A DNA stretch of 64,000 nucleotides from Maribacter aquivivus (GTDB lineage Bacteria; Bacteroidota; Bacteroidia; Flavobacteriales; Flavobacteriaceae): assembly GCF_900142175.1 (NCBI RefSeq), contig NZ_FQZX01000001.1, positions 2,294,001-2,358,000 on the forward strand, written 5' to 3'. Positions 27,737 through 36,625 of the stretch are shown in pieces (positions within the stretch are counted from its first letter, which is position 1; each line of letters begins with the position of its first letter). The notes beneath the pieces are model-generated. The model searched no databases. It was given only the letters and a program-made list of their open reading frames with translations, and was not told the origin of the DNA. Both the position numbers and the translations under genes were made by a program.

Positions 27737-30010
27737 ATGGCTTTTGACATAGATATGATTAAAAAAGTTTACGCTTCCATGTCGGAAAGTGTAGGCAAGG
27801 CGAGAGAGATTGTAGGTAAGCCTCTAACTCTTTCAGAAAAGATTTTATATTCTCACTTATGGGATGGCACTCCTAATAAACCATTTACAAGAGGTAAAGA
27901 TTATGTTGATTTTGCTCCGGATCGTATTGCTTGTCAAGATGCTACGGCTCAAATGGCTCTATTGCAGTTTATGCAAGCAGGTAAGCCTAAGGTTGCTGTA
28001 CCAACTACAGTACACTGTGATCACTTAATTCAGGCTAAAAATGGTGCTACTGCAGATTTAAAATCGGCAAACACTACAAGTGCAGAAGTTTTTGATTTCT
28101 TAGAATCTGTTTCTAATAAGTACGGAATTGGTTTCTGGAAACCAGGTGCTGGTATTATTCACCAAGTAGTATTGGAGAATTATGCATTCCCAGGTGGAAT
28201 GATGATCGGTACCGATTCTCATACTGTTAATGCAGGTGGATTAGGTATGGTTGCCATTGGTGTTGGTGGTGCAGATGCTGTTGATGTTATGGCAGGTATG
28301 GCATGGGAGCTTAAATTTCCAAAATTAATAGGTGTAAAGTTAACTGGAACTATTTCTGGATGGACAGCACCAAAAGATGTTATATTAAAAGTTGCCGAAA
28401 TTCTTACCGTTAAAGGTGGAACGGGAGCTATCGTTGAATACTTTGGTTCAGGTGCAAAATCTTTATCATGTACAGGTAAGGGTACAATTTGTAACATGGG
28501 TGCCGAAATAGGAGCAACAACTTCTACTTTTGGTTATGACGAGTCTATGGAGCGTTATTTGAGAGCTACCGATAGAGCTGATATTGCTGATGCGGCAAAT
28601 GAGGTTAAAGAGCATTTAACTGCAGATGATGAAGTATATGCAAACCCTGAACAATATTTTGATGAGGTTATTGAAATTAACTTGTCTGAATTAACACCAT
28701 TATTGAATGGTCCTTTTACTCCAGATTTATCTACGAAAGTTGGTAAAGACATGACAGAAAAGGCTACTGCACACGAATGGCCGTTAGCTGTTGAGTGGGG
28801 ATTAATTGGTTCTTGTACCAACTCTTCTTATGAAGATTTATCTAGAGCTTCTTCAATTGCACAACAAGCTATTGATAAAGGAATTAAAATGAATTCTGAA
28901 TTAGGAATTAATCCTGGTTCTGAACAAGTACGTTATACAGCAGCCCGTGATGGTATTCTTGGAATATTTGAGAAATTAGATGCTAAGATATTTACTAACG
29001 CGTGTGGACCATGTATTGGACAGTGGGCACGTTACAGCGATCCTAAAAATGCGCCAAAGAATAGTATTGTTCACTCTTTCAACAGAAACTTTGCAAAACG
29101 TGCAGATGGTAATCCTAATACGCACGCATTTGTAGCTTCGCCAGAAATTACAGCGGCAATTGCAATTGCAGGTAGATTGGATTTTAACCCGATGACGGAT
29201 AAATTAATCAATGAAAAAGGAGAAGAAGTAATGTTCGATGAGCCTACAGGGTGGGAATTACCTCCTAAAGGTTTTGCAGTGGAAGATGCAGGTTTTCTTG
29301 CACCTGATGAAGATGGATCTGGTGTGGAAGTTAAAGTTGCTTCAGATTCTGAACGTTTACAATTGTTAGAACCATTTACACCTATAAAAGACGAGAGTTT
29401 AATGGGTGCCAAATTGTTGATTAAGGCATTTGGTAAGTGTACAACGGATCACATTTCTATGGCAGGACCATGGTTACGTTTCCGTGGTCATTTAGATAAT
29501 ATTTCTAATAACTGTTTAATTGGTGCTGTAAACGCATTTGGTCATAAGACTAACTTGGTTAAGAATCAATTGAACGGAGAGTTTGGTGGTGTTCCAGATA
29601 CTGCACGTGCTTATAAAGCTGCAGGTGTAAAAAGCATTGTTGTTGGTGATCATAACTATGGTGAAGGATCTTCAAGAGAACATGCTGCAATGGAGCCACG
29701 TCATTTAGGTGTTGCTGCAGTAATTGTAAAATCATTTGCACGTATACACGAAACAAACCTTAAAAAACAAGGTATGTTAGGGTTGACTTTTGCGAATGAA
29801 AGCGATTATGACCTTATTCAAGAAGATGATACCTTTAATTTTATAGATATAGCAGATTTTGCGCCAGATAAGCAGTTAACGGTTGAGATTGTTCATGCAG
29901 ATGGTAGTAAAGATGTAATCAAAGTAAACCATACTTATAATGCTGCACAAATTGGGTGGTATAGAGAAGGTTCAGCTTTAAACGTTATTAAGAGGGAAAA
30001 CGCCTCATAA
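27737..30010 (+). CDS. acn: Aconitate hydratase, mitochondrial/AcnA-type
   Basis: 757 residues; citrate-isocitrate isomerase with a labile Fe4S4 cluster. Cluster ligands are predicted in [10 protein letters not shown] and ACGPCIGQW. Substrate contacts include [13 protein letters not shown] and, in the C-terminal swivel domain, [22 protein letters not shown]. The latter wording is closest to mitochondrial aconitases rather than to E. coli AcnA. It has its own terminator. Paired with AcnB, the window encodes both architectures, which may differ in oxidative stability. Confidence 0.95.
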   Translation: MAFDIDMIKKVYASMSESVGKAREIVGKPLTLSEKILYSHLWDGTPNKPFTRGKDYVDFAPDRIACQDATAQMALLQFMQAGKPKVAVPTTVHCDHLIQAKNGATADLKSANTTSAEVFDFLESVSNKYGIGFWKPGAGIIHQVVLENYAFPGGMMIGTDSHTVNAGGLGMVAIGVGGADAVDVMAGMAWELKFPKLIGVKLTGTISGWTAPKDVILKVAEILTVKGGTGAIVEYFGSGAKSLSCTGKGTICNMGAEIGATTSTFGYDESMERYLRATDRADIADAANEVKEHLTADDEVYANPEQYFDEVIEINLSELTPLLNGPFTPDLSTKVGKDMTEKATAHEWPLAVEWGLIGSCTNSSYEDLSRASSIAQQAIDKGIKMNSELGINPGSEQVRYTAARDGILGIFEKLDAKIFTNACGPCIGQWARYSDPKNAPKNSIVHSFNRNFAKRADGNPNTHAFVASPEITAAIAIAGRLDFNPMTDKLINEKGEEVMFDEPTGWELPPKGFAVEDAGFLAPDEDGSGVEVKVASDSERLQLLEPFTPIKDESLMGAKLLIKAFGKCTTDHISMAGPWLRFRGHLDNISNNCLIGAVNAFGHKTNLVKNQLNGEFGGVPDTARAYKAAGVKSIVVGDHNYGEGSSREHAAMEPRHLGVAAVIVKSFARIHETNLKKQGMLGLTFANESDYDLIQEDDTFNFIDIADFAPDKQLTVEIVHADGSKDVIKVNHTYNAAQIGWYREGSALNVIKRENAS

Positions 30011-30034
30011 TTCAACAACTCAAAATTTGTAAGG

Positions 30035-30066
30035 AAAACTCCTGATATTAATCAGGAGTTTTTTAG
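30035..30066 (+). terminator. Terminator after the second aconitase
   Basis: AAAACTCCTGAT, 4-nt loop, ATCAGGAGTTTT with following T residues: a 12-bp perfect stem. Confidence 0.88.
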
Positions 30067-30071
30067 TTTTG
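30064..30071 (+). promoter_or_regulatory. -7 element before the TlpA-like gene
   Basis: TAGTTTTG matches TAnnTTTG. It begins in the T tract of the aconitase terminator and leaves a leader of about 14 nt to the ATG at 30089. No -33 TTG is present at the right distance. Confidence 0.4.
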
Positions 30072-30088
30072 ACCCCTATCTAATTTTT

Positions 30089-30655
30089 ATGACCAGACAA
30101 ACGGTTTTTACCTTATTGATCATTGCTTTTGTAATTTCTTTTTTCGTCACCCCATTAGGTGATTATAGCAAGATTTTTCTTAACAGGGTTTTTGCCACTT
30201 CCCCAACAATTATTCAACCTGAAAAACGAGGTAAGATAACTGACTATGATTGGAAATTAAAAGATCAGAATTGGAAGTTTTTTAACTTTGAGGAAGCAAA
30301 AGGTAAGGTTGCATTCATTACTTTTTGGACTTCTTGGCATATGCCTTCTCAGGCGCAGTTAAAAGACGTGCAGTACCTTTACGACACTTACGGCGACAAG
30401 ATGAAGTTCTATGTGATTACCAATGAAGAAAGAGCTCCTGTAGAGCTTTTTATGGAAGAGCAGGGCTATACTTTTCCAGTAACTTATCAAATAATTGGTG
30501 AGCCAAGTCCAATTTCATTATTAAAACCACCAGGGTCTTACTTAATAGATAAATCGGGTTCAATAGTAATACACCAAAATGCCATTGCTGATTGGGATAA
30601 TGAAAAAGTTGATAAACTTCTTAATCAACTTATAGCTGAAAAGCCTAGTTTGTAG
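30089..30655 (+). CDS. TlpA/thioredoxin-fold protein lacking the CxxC active site
   Basis: 188 residues. An N-terminal signal-anchor (residues about 5-22) places the domain in the periplasm. The thioredoxin fold follows (GKVAFITFWTSWHMPSQAQL), where a TlpA protein would have WCxPC. Here the two cysteines are replaced by His84 and Ser87 (W83-H-M-P-S87). The cis-proline loop is kept (KPPGSYLID). The mature part contains no cysteine pair, so ordinary disulfide chemistry is excluded; a binding or chaperone role is possible. Convergent with crtZ, 12 bp apart. Confidence 0.85.
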   Translation: MTRQTVFTLLIIAFVISFFVTPLGDYSKIFLNRVFATSPTIIQPEKRGKITDYDWKLKDQNWKFFNFEEAKGKVAFITFWTSWHMPSQAQLKDVQYLYDTYGDKMKFYVITNEERAPVELFMEEQGYTFPVTYQIIGEPSPISLLKPPGSYLIDKSGSIVIHQNAIADWDNEKVDKLLNQLIAEKPSL

Positions 30656-30667
30656 ATTTACCGATTA

Positions 30668-31114
30668 CTATTTCTTAAAATACTTGAAGGGTACAAACAA
30701 CATACCAAAGCATTCGCCCTCACCTTTGCCTAAATGTTTGTGGTGCATCTTATGAGCTCTTCTAACACCTCTACTGTACCAATTATTAGCGTTTCTAAAT
30801 AGTTTAAAGCGTTGGTGTATAAAGATATCATGCACCAAGAAATAAGCTATTCCATAGGCTAAAATTCCAAACCCTAACGGGTATCCATACCAAAAACCTG
30901 TGGTGCCTGAATAAAATAAAGACATACTGACAATTGCATAAAAGATGAAGAACAGATCATTTCTTTCAAACCAAGAATCGTGATCCTTCTTGTGATGATC
31001 TTTATGAAGACTCCATAAAAAACCATGCATTACATATTTATGAGTAAACCAAGCCATGAATTCCATGAACAAAAAAGTTCCTAGAAAAATCAATATTCCA
31101 ATAACTATATTCAT
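30668..31114 (-). CDS. crtZ: Beta-carotene hydroxylase CrtZ
   Basis: 148-residue, multi-helix membrane di-iron hydroxylase that turns beta-carotene into zeaxanthin. The histidine clusters of the fatty-acid-hydroxylase superfamily are present: HKYVMHG, HKDHH, HDIFIHQRF and HKMHHKH. It ends the carotenoid operon; its start overlaps the crtB stop by 1 nt. Zeaxanthin is the usual pigment of marine Flavobacteriaceae. The cyclase gene (crtY) is not in this window. Confidence 0.93.
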   Translation of the reverse strand: MNIVIGILIFLGTFLFMEFMAWFTHKYVMHGFLWSLHKDHHKKDHDSWFERNDLFFIFYAIVSMSLFYSGTTGFWYGYPLGFGILAYGIAYFLVHDIFIHQRFKLFRNANNWYSRGVRRAHKMHHKHLGKGEGECFGMLFVPFKYFKK

Positions 31115-31953
31115 TATACTAAGTTCATTTTAAATTTAACGTAAGAACGCGCTAGTAAACCAAATTTTTGATAATTAGGTACTCTAATCCGTGCGTTTTT
31201 AATTTCTAAAGATGGTGTGCTTTGTAACTTATTCAACAGTTTATAATAATATTTATACGCTGTATATACTCCAAATTTTGCATCTGTAGGCAAATTTACA
31301 ATTCCTTCATATCCTTTTTTGAAATCTGCCTTTATTTCTTCAACGATGCGTTTTTTAGATGCTTCATCTAACTCTTTCAAGTTCGTGTTTGGGAAATATG
31401 ATCTATTTAGTTCCTCAAAATCAGCTTTTACATCTCGCAAGAAATTTACTTTTTGAAATGCAGAACCTAATGCCATTGCTGATTCTTTTAATCGGTTATA
31501 CTCTTCAATATCACCCTTTACAAAAACCTGAAGACACATTAAGCCAACAACATCTGCAGAACCATATATGTATTCTTTATATTCAGCATCGGTTCGGTAA
31601 ATATTCTTCACCAAATCCATTCGCATACTTTTCATAAATGAATCAACCAAGTGCTTAGGTATATTGTAGGTATGATACGTATGCTGAAAAGAGTTTAAAA
31701 TAGGATTAAGACTTATTTTATCTCGTAACGAAGCTTCAAGTTCTTCTTCGAATTTATCGAAAAGAACTTCTTTGTCATAATCATGAAAGGTGTCAACAAT
31801 TTCATCTGCAAAGCGAACAAAACCATATATATTATAAATATGACCACGTATAGATGAGTTAAGCATCTTGGTAGCTAATGCAAAAGACGTACTGTATCGT
31901 TTTGTAACAATCTTACTGCATTGGTATGAAACTTGATCAAAAGTATCTTTCAT
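31114..31953 (-). CDS. crtB: Phytoene synthase CrtB
   Basis: 279 residues; condenses two geranylgeranyl diphosphates to phytoene. The first Asp-rich motif is in VRFADEIVDTFHDYD, and the second is FLRDVKADFEELNRSYFP. STSFALATKML at the N-terminus is the conserved opening. It is 7 bp from crtI upstream and overlaps crtZ downstream by 1 nt: a compact operon. Confidence 0.95.
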   Translation of the reverse strand: MKDTFDQVSYQCSKIVTKRYSTSFALATKMLNSSIRGHIYNIYGFVRFADEIVDTFHDYDKEVLFDKFEEELEASLRDKISLNPILNSFQHTYHTYNIPKHLVDSFMKSMRMDLVKNIYRTDAEYKEYIYGSADVVGLMCLQVFVKGDIEEYNRLKESAMALGSAFQKVNFLRDVKADFEELNRSYFPNTNLKELDEASKKRIVEEIKADFKKGYEGIVNLPTDAKFGVYTAYKYYYKLLNKLQSTPSLEIKNARIRVPNYQKFGLLARSYVKFKMNLV

Positions 31954-31960
31954 AGGTTAA

Positions 31961-33418
31961 CTAATTATCTTTTATAATTAATTCTGACACTAATTTACCG
32001 GAGATTAATGCGGGTGGCACACCGGGACCAGGTACAGTCAGTTGTCCTGTGAAATATAAATCAACTACTTTTTTACTTCTTAGATTAGGTCTCAAAAATG
32101 CAGTCTGTGTTAAAGTATTGGCCATGCCATATGCATTGCCTTTATATGAATTGTATCGTTCCACAAAGTCGTTTACACAGAATGTTTCTTTGAATATAAT
32201 ATTTTTTCTAATGTCTTGCCCGGTTCTTTTTTCAAAACGATTCATTATTAAATCAAAATATTGACTTCTCAATGCTTCGGTATCTTTAAGAGCAGTAGCT
32301 ATTGGTACTAGAAAAAATGCTGTTTCGCAACCATCGGGTGCCATACTTGCATCTGTTATCGATGGAAAATTAGCATAGAATAGCGGGTTTGTAGGCCATT
32401 TTGGATTGTCGTAAATTTCTTTAGCGTGTAGCTCAAAATCTGTATCAAAAAATAGGTTGTGATGCTCAACGTTGTTCAGTTTAGTATCAAGCCCTATGTA
32501 AAATAATAATGAAGAAGGTGCAAATACCTTTTTATCCCAGTAGTTTTGAGAGTATTGCTGGTATTTTTTATCTAATAAGCTTTCTGAGTGATGGTAATCT
32601 GCTCCACTTAAAACAACATCTGCAGTAGAGGTTTTTCCATTGCACGTAACACCTGTTGCTTTACCGTTGGTTACTTGAATTTTCTCAATGGCCGAATTTG
32701 TGTGTACTTTGACGCCAAGTTCTTTTGCAAGACTCTCCATAGCTTTTATTACTTCATACATACCACCTTTTGGATGCCATGTACCTAAGCCAAAATCTGC
32801 AAAATTCATAAAATTATAGAACGACGGAGTATTGCTAGGCTTGGCGCCAAGAAACAATACAGGAAATTCTAAAGTAGATATCAATTTTGGATTTTTAAAA
32901 GACTTACGTACTTGCGAACTAATAGTTTTAAAAAATTGGTCAACTTTTAAAATGGTTTCTTTGGTTACCAACTCTAAAGGAGAAAGTCCTGGTCTTAGAA
33001 CTACTTTGTTGATGGCAATATCATAATTTTCTTGTGCTTTACTAATAAACTTTTTTAATGCTTTAGAGCTGCCAGGTTCTATTCTTTCAAACTCCTCACA
33101 AATTTTATCCATACTATCACCGATGGTAATAATATCGTCACTAAAGAAAATTTTATAAGCAGGACTCAGCTTATCTAGTTGGTAATAGTCTGATGTTTGT
33201 TTATTGAAATCGGCAAAAAACTTATCAAATATGTCTGGCATCCAATACCAGCTCGGACCCATATCGAACGTAAAGCCATCTTTTATGAATTGAGAAGCTC
33301 TACCACCTACAGTGTCATTTTTCTCATATATAGAAACATCCCAACCAGCTTTTGCCAAGTAACATGCCGCTGATAGTGATGAAAAACCAGAACCAATTAC
33401 TATGCAGCTTTTATTCAT
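31961..33418 (-). CDS. crtI: Phytoene desaturase CrtI
   Basis: About 485 residues; FAD enzyme taking phytoene to lycopene in four desaturations. The N-terminal FAD motif is IVIGSGFSSLSAACYLAKAG followed by EKNDTVGGRA. The C-terminal signature is FTGQLTVPGPGVPPALISGK. PSWYWMPDIFDKFF is typical of bacterial CrtI. A start at 33427 (MIQM) is possible; 33418 gives the usual MNKSCIVIG. Only 5-14 bp separate it from the upstream regulator gene. Confidence 0.95.
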   Translation of the reverse strand: MNKSCIVIGSGFSSLSAACYLAKAGWDVSIYEKNDTVGGRASQFIKDGFTFDMGPSWYWMPDIFDKFFADFNKQTSDYYQLDKLSPAYKIFFSDDIITIGDSMDKICEEFERIEPGSSKALKKFISKAQENYDIAINKVVLRPGLSPLELVTKETILKVDQFFKTISSQVRKSFKNPKLISTLEFPVLFLGAKPSNTPSFYNFMNFADFGLGTWHPKGGMYEVIKAMESLAKELGVKVHTNSAIEKIQVTNGKATGVTCNGKTSTADVVLSGADYHHSESLLDKKYQQYSQNYWDKKVFAPSSLLFYIGLDTKLNNVEHHNLFFDTDFELHAKEIYDNPKWPTNPLFYANFPSITDASMAPDGCETAFFLVPIATALKDTEALRSQYFDLIMNRFEKRTGQDIRKNIIFKETFCVNDFVERYNSYKGNAYGMANTLTQTAFLRPNLRSKKVVDLYFTGQLTVPGPGVPPALISGKLVSELIIKDN

Positions 33419-33432
33419 TTGTATCAAAGAGA

Positions 33433-34332
33433 TTATAAATTGTTAACCAGATTATCTATGGAAGTAAATGTTCTACAAAATTTAGGTTTTGTAGTCTCTT
33501 CAATAAAATTTGTTTGTCTTCCTAAGATCCAAAAATTAGGGTTGTTATATTCGGCAACTAGCTTAGAGAAATCTTCTAAATACTTATTAATCTTATCTTT
33601 TTCAGGAAAAACAGTGAAATAAGATACGAAATAGATATCATCGAAATACTTTAATACATCTTCTAGATTCTCCATAGGTATTGTTGGACCAAGATAAATA
33701 CACTTATAACCTTTTAAAATAATCTCGTAGTTGATATAAAGTAAGCCTATATCATGTATTTCATTTTCAGGTAAAAATGCAACAAATACTTTGTCTTTCT
33801 TGGTAGGCTCTAAATGTTGAAGCTTTTCTGTATTAAGAAGAATTTTTTGTTTGATCAAACTACTCATAAAATGTTCATGAGCAGGACTTATGGTGTCCGT
33901 TTGCCATAAAAGACCTAATTCGTTCAATAGTGGTACAAATGTTTCTTTGAAAATTTCTCGGAATGAGTTTTCACTCAATAACGCATTGTATGTATTAAAG
34001 AACATAGTTTGGTCAAAGTTGACCATTGCCAATTTAAAAGCATTGATTGCTTGACTCTTATGACTGTGTTTTGCTACTATTTCGCGAACTACATACGGAA
34101 TATCTTTATCAGATATCTTTGCGATTTTAGATATTTTATGTCCGTTATTGTACAACAATGTAACATTGAGTAACTTTTGTAGGCTTGAAAGACTATAGGT
34201 TCTAATGTTAGTGTCTGTACGTTCAGGAGACAAAAGATTGTATCTTTTTTCCCAAATTCTGATAGTATGTGCTTTAATACCAGAGAGGTTTTCAAGGTCT
34301 CTAATACTAAATTGCTTTTTTACATTGTTCAT
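33433..34332 (-). CDS. carH: CarH/LitR-like MerR transcriptional regulator with B12-binding domain
   Basis: 299 residues. N-terminal MerR winged helix (SIRDLENLSGIKAHTIRIWEKRY), then a helical bundle and a Rossmann B12-binding domain. The CarH signature Wx9EH is present: W143 then E153-H154 (WQTDTISPAHEH), as W131...E141-H142 in Thermus CarH. The lower-ligand motif is E191-I-H193-D-I-G196. In known CarH proteins adenosylcobalamin stabilises a DNA-bound tetramer in the dark, and light breaks it, freeing carotenoid genes. Heading the crtI-crtB-crtZ operon fits that role and implies autoregulation. Dark/light behaviour here is inferred. Confidence 0.88.
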   Translation of the reverse strand: MNNVKKQFSIRDLENLSGIKAHTIRIWEKRYNLLSPERTDTNIRTYSLSSLQKLLNVTLLYNNGHKISKIAKISDKDIPYVVREIVAKHSHKSQAINAFKLAMVNFDQTMFFNTYNALLSENSFREIFKETFVPLLNELGLLWQTDTISPAHEHFMSSLIKQKILLNTEKLQHLEPTKKDKVFVAFLPENEIHDIGLLYINYEIILKGYKCIYLGPTIPMENLEDVLKYFDDIYFVSYFTVFPEKDKINKYLEDFSKLVAEYNNPNFWILGRQTNFIEETTKPKFCRTFTSIDNLVNNL

Positions 34333-34340
34333 GTTTTATG

Positions 34341-34381
34341 AAAAAGTATTAAACAAATTTACAATTTATTAAAATGTATTA
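34341..34381 (-). promoter_or_regulatory. Promoter and direct-repeat operator of the carH-crt operon
   Basis: Minus-strand TAAATTTG (plus 34354-34361) matches TAnnTTTG. It lies between two 11-bp direct repeats, AAAAAGTATTA (34341-34351) and AAAATGTATTA (34371-34381), one mismatch, 30 bp apart. MerR-type CarH proteins bind direct repeats across their own promoter, so these are candidate operator half-sites. Confidence 0.45.
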
Positions 34382-34407
34382 GGGTACTTGATAGTTAAAA
34401 TTATCAA

Positions 34408-34441
34408 AATAAAAAAAGGTTAGACCTAAATCTAACCTTTT
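34408..34441 (-). terminator. Terminator after tRNA-Leu
   Basis: Minus strand: AAAAGGTTAGA, 6-nt loop, TCTAACCTTTT with further T residues. An 11-bp perfect stem immediately downstream of the tRNA 3' end. Confidence 0.85.
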
Positions 34442-34442
34442 G

Positions 34443-34526
34443 TGCCCACGACTGGATTCGAACCAGCACGTCCTTACGAACACTACCCCCTCAAGGTAGC
34501 ATGTCTACCAATTTCACCACGTGGGC
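34443..34526 (-). tRNA. tRNA-Leu (GAG)
   Basis: 84 nt, class II. On the minus strand the acceptor stem GCCCACG pairs with CGTGGGC. The D arm contains AATTGGTAGACATGC. The anticodon stem is CTACC/GGTAG around the loop TTGAGGG, anticodon GAG. A long variable arm (TGTTCGTAAGGACG) and the T loop GGTTCGAATCC follow. CCA is not encoded. Confidence 0.93.
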
Positions 34527-34610
34527 ATGCTTGAAGTATATTGAATAGCAAATATAGAAACCTCTCATTCAATTTAAAATTTATTGATGATAATAAATGA
34601 GGGAACTTTT

Positions 34611-35462
34611 CTATACTACTAGTGACTTTAGATACTGAGTTGGTGTTAAACCTTTTATCTTTTTAAATTTCTTATTAAAATTAGAAATGGAGTTGAAACC
34701 AGATAGGTCAGATATCATATTAATATTCAATTCTTTTTTAGAATTTAATAATTGGCACGCATGTTCTACGCGAAGCTCTATTAAAAATTGAAAGAAAGTT
34801 TTATTCGTACGTTGTTTAAAAAAACGACAAAAGGCATTTGGAGTCATGTATGCCATTTTAGAAATGTCATCTAATACTATAGGCTGCTGAAAGTTTTTAA
34901 AAACAAAATCAAATATTTCCTGCAAACGTTCACCCTCATTAGAACTTAAGGTTTTAGCATAAATAAACTTACTTAATGGCTCTGTAGCTGCATTGCTCAA
35001 TTGTTCTAATAGCTCTAAAAACGATGTAAAGCGTTTTAGATTTTGTAGAGATTGTAGCGCTAAGATTTGCTGAGTTAGTTGCTTTTTATTCGACATAACT
35101 TTAAAACCAGAAGCAGCATTTGTAAAGAAAGATTGTAAATCTTTAAAATAAGGTAGTTGAAAGAAGTGAGGACCAAAGGTGTTATGGGTAAAGAAAACGG
35201 TAAGCATATGGGCATCTTCAACAGCCGCTATACTTTTAAAAACATGAGGTAGATTACTACCAATAACAAATATATCTCCGGCAGAAAAATGGTGTATACT
35301 ATCACCCACTAACAATTTACCGTTACCATTTATGATATAGCTTATTTGAATTTCTTTATGTTGATGTAAGCGATTGTAAAAGATGGGTTGTTTATCTATT
35401 TGAACGATTAAATGCTCACTGATTGGTTTCGGTATTTTAAACGGAAAGACCTTCATATGCAT
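34611..35462 (-). CDS. AraC family transcriptional regulator (hydroxyproline cluster)
   Basis: 283 residues. An N-terminal cupin sensor domain (about 1-140: LHQHKEIQISYIINGNGKLLVGD, FSAGDIFVIGSNLPHVF) is followed by a C-terminal pair of helix-turn-helix motifs (DISKMAYMTPNAFCRFFKQRTNKTF; INMISDLSGFNSISNFNKKFKK). It is divergent from the hydroxyproline catabolic genes (127-bp gap holding a palindrome). By position it is their likely regulator, sensing hydroxyproline or a pathway intermediate; that is inference. Confidence 0.85.
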   Translation of the reverse strand: MHMKVFPFKIPKPISEHLIVQIDKQPIFYNRLHQHKEIQISYIINGNGKLLVGDSIHHFSAGDIFVIGSNLPHVFKSIAAVEDAHMLTVFFTHNTFGPHFFQLPYFKDLQSFFTNAASGFKVMSNKKQLTQQILALQSLQNLKRFTSFLELLEQLSNAATEPLSKFIYAKTLSSNEGERLQEIFDFVFKNFQQPIVLDDISKMAYMTPNAFCRFFKQRTNKTFFQFLIELRVEHACQLLNSKKELNINMISDLSGFNSISNFNKKFKKIKGLTPTQYLKSLVV

Positions 35463-35499
35463 CTAATTTAGCACTATATATTGTAATTGTATGATTAAG

Positions 35500-35566
35500 A
35501 TGGTAAAATAGTACCATGTGTGGATAATATGAAAACAATTAAATTCTAATACTACCCGTAGATTTG
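35500..35566. promoter_or_regulatory. Operator-like palindrome and promoter of the hydroxyproline genes
   Basis: ATGGTA-N6-TACCAT (35500-35517) is a perfect inverted repeat in the divergent region. TAGATTTG (35559-35566) matches TAnnTTTG and leaves a leader of about 20 nt to the deaminase ATG at 35590. The palindrome is 41 bp upstream of the -7 element, a suitable place for regulator binding. Confidence 0.5.
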
Positions 35567-35589
35567 GATATCATCAAAAACAATATAGA

Positions 35590-36507
35590 ATGAGTATTTC
35601 ATGGACAGGCGTTATGCCAGCAGTTACAACAAAATTTACCGATAAAGATGAACTTGATTTAGATATGTTCTCGGTCAATATTAAAGCTCAACTAGATGCT
35701 GGGGCTAGCGGAATTATACTAGGCGGAACCTTAGGGGAGGCAAGTACACTAACCTACGACGAGAAAAAGGTTTTAATGAAAGAAACTGTTAAGTTGGTTA
35801 AAGGACAGGTACCTGTTATAATTAATATTGCCGAACAAACAACTAAAGGGGCTATTCATGCTGCTGAAGTTGCCGAAGAATGTGGTGCAACAGGTTTAAT
35901 GATGCTACCACCAATGCGCTATAAAGCGAATGATCATGAAACGGTAACCTATTTTAAAGAAACGGCGAATAGTACCGATTTGCCTATTATGATTTATAAT
36001 AACCCTATTGATTACGGAATTTTGGTAACTCTAGATATGTTAGAGGAACTTATGGTTTGCGATAATATACAGGCGGTAAAAGAATCTACGAGAGATATAT
36101 CTAATATAACACGTATAAAAACAAGATTTGGAGATAGACTTAATGTTTTAACTGGTGTAGATACCTTAGGCTTAGAAAGTACATTAATGGGTGCTGATGG
36201 ATGGGTGGCTGGTTTGGTATGTGCTTTCCCGGCAGAAACATGTGCTGTTTTTGAATTGGCAAGAGCTGGCAGAATTAAAGAAGCATTAGAAATATACAGA
36301 TGGTTTTTACCATTGTTGGAGCTTGATATAAGTCCGCAATTGGTACAAAATATTAAAATGGCAGAAGTTGCTACGGGTATTGGGACCGAGAATGTTCGTG
36401 CGCCAAGGTTACCACTAGTAGGTGCAGAACGCCAAAGAGTAGCAGCGGTTATAAAACAAGGTATGGCTACAAGGCCATCATTGCCAGATTATAAAGGAAT
36501 TAATTAA
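35590..36507 (+). CDS. DapA-family 1-pyrroline-4-hydroxy-2-carboxylate deaminase (predicted)
   Basis: 305-residue TIM-barrel of the DHDPS/N-acetylneuraminate lyase family. Schiff-base lysine K164 (AVKEST) and the family tyrosine Y136 (IMIYNNP) are present, as is GGTLGEASTLT near the N-terminus. Hydroxyproline pathways use a DapA-family enzyme to deaminate and dehydrate pyrroline-4-hydroxy-2-carboxylate to alpha-ketoglutarate semialdehyde. The three other enzymes of that pathway follow on the same strand, so this function is far more likely than lysine biosynthesis. It is the first gene after the divergent regulator. Confidence 0.85.
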   Translation: MSISWTGVMPAVTTKFTDKDELDLDMFSVNIKAQLDAGASGIILGGTLGEASTLTYDEKKVLMKETVKLVKGQVPVIINIAEQTTKGAIHAAEVAEECGATGLMMLPPMRYKANDHETVTYFKETANSTDLPIMIYNNPIDYGILVTLDMLEELMVCDNIQAVKESTRDISNITRIKTRFGDRLNVLTGVDTLGLESTLMGADGWVAGLVCAFPAETCAVFELARAGRIKEALEIYRWFLPLLELDISPQLVQNIKMAEVATGIGTENVRAPRLPLVGAERQRVAAVIKQGMATRPSLPDYKGIN

Positions 36508-36553
36508 TTCAACTATTGTTTTATGCCTTAATAGTGTTATTGGGCATATTTAA

Positions 36554-36602
36554 AAAAGTAAAGAAAGAATCAAAATTTGTTTCGGCTTCTTTCTTTACTT
36601 TT
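36554..36602. repeat. Long hairpin between deaminase and dehydrogenase genes
   Basis: AAAAGTAAAGAAAGAA (36554-36569) and its exact complement (36587-36602), 17-nt loop. The end of the second arm overlaps TACTTTTG (36596-36603), a TAnnTTTG match facing the dehydrogenase gene. It may act as a partial terminator or as a structure overlapping an internal promoter. Confidence 0.55.
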
Positions 36603-36625
36603 GAGTAACATCAGAAAAATAGAAA

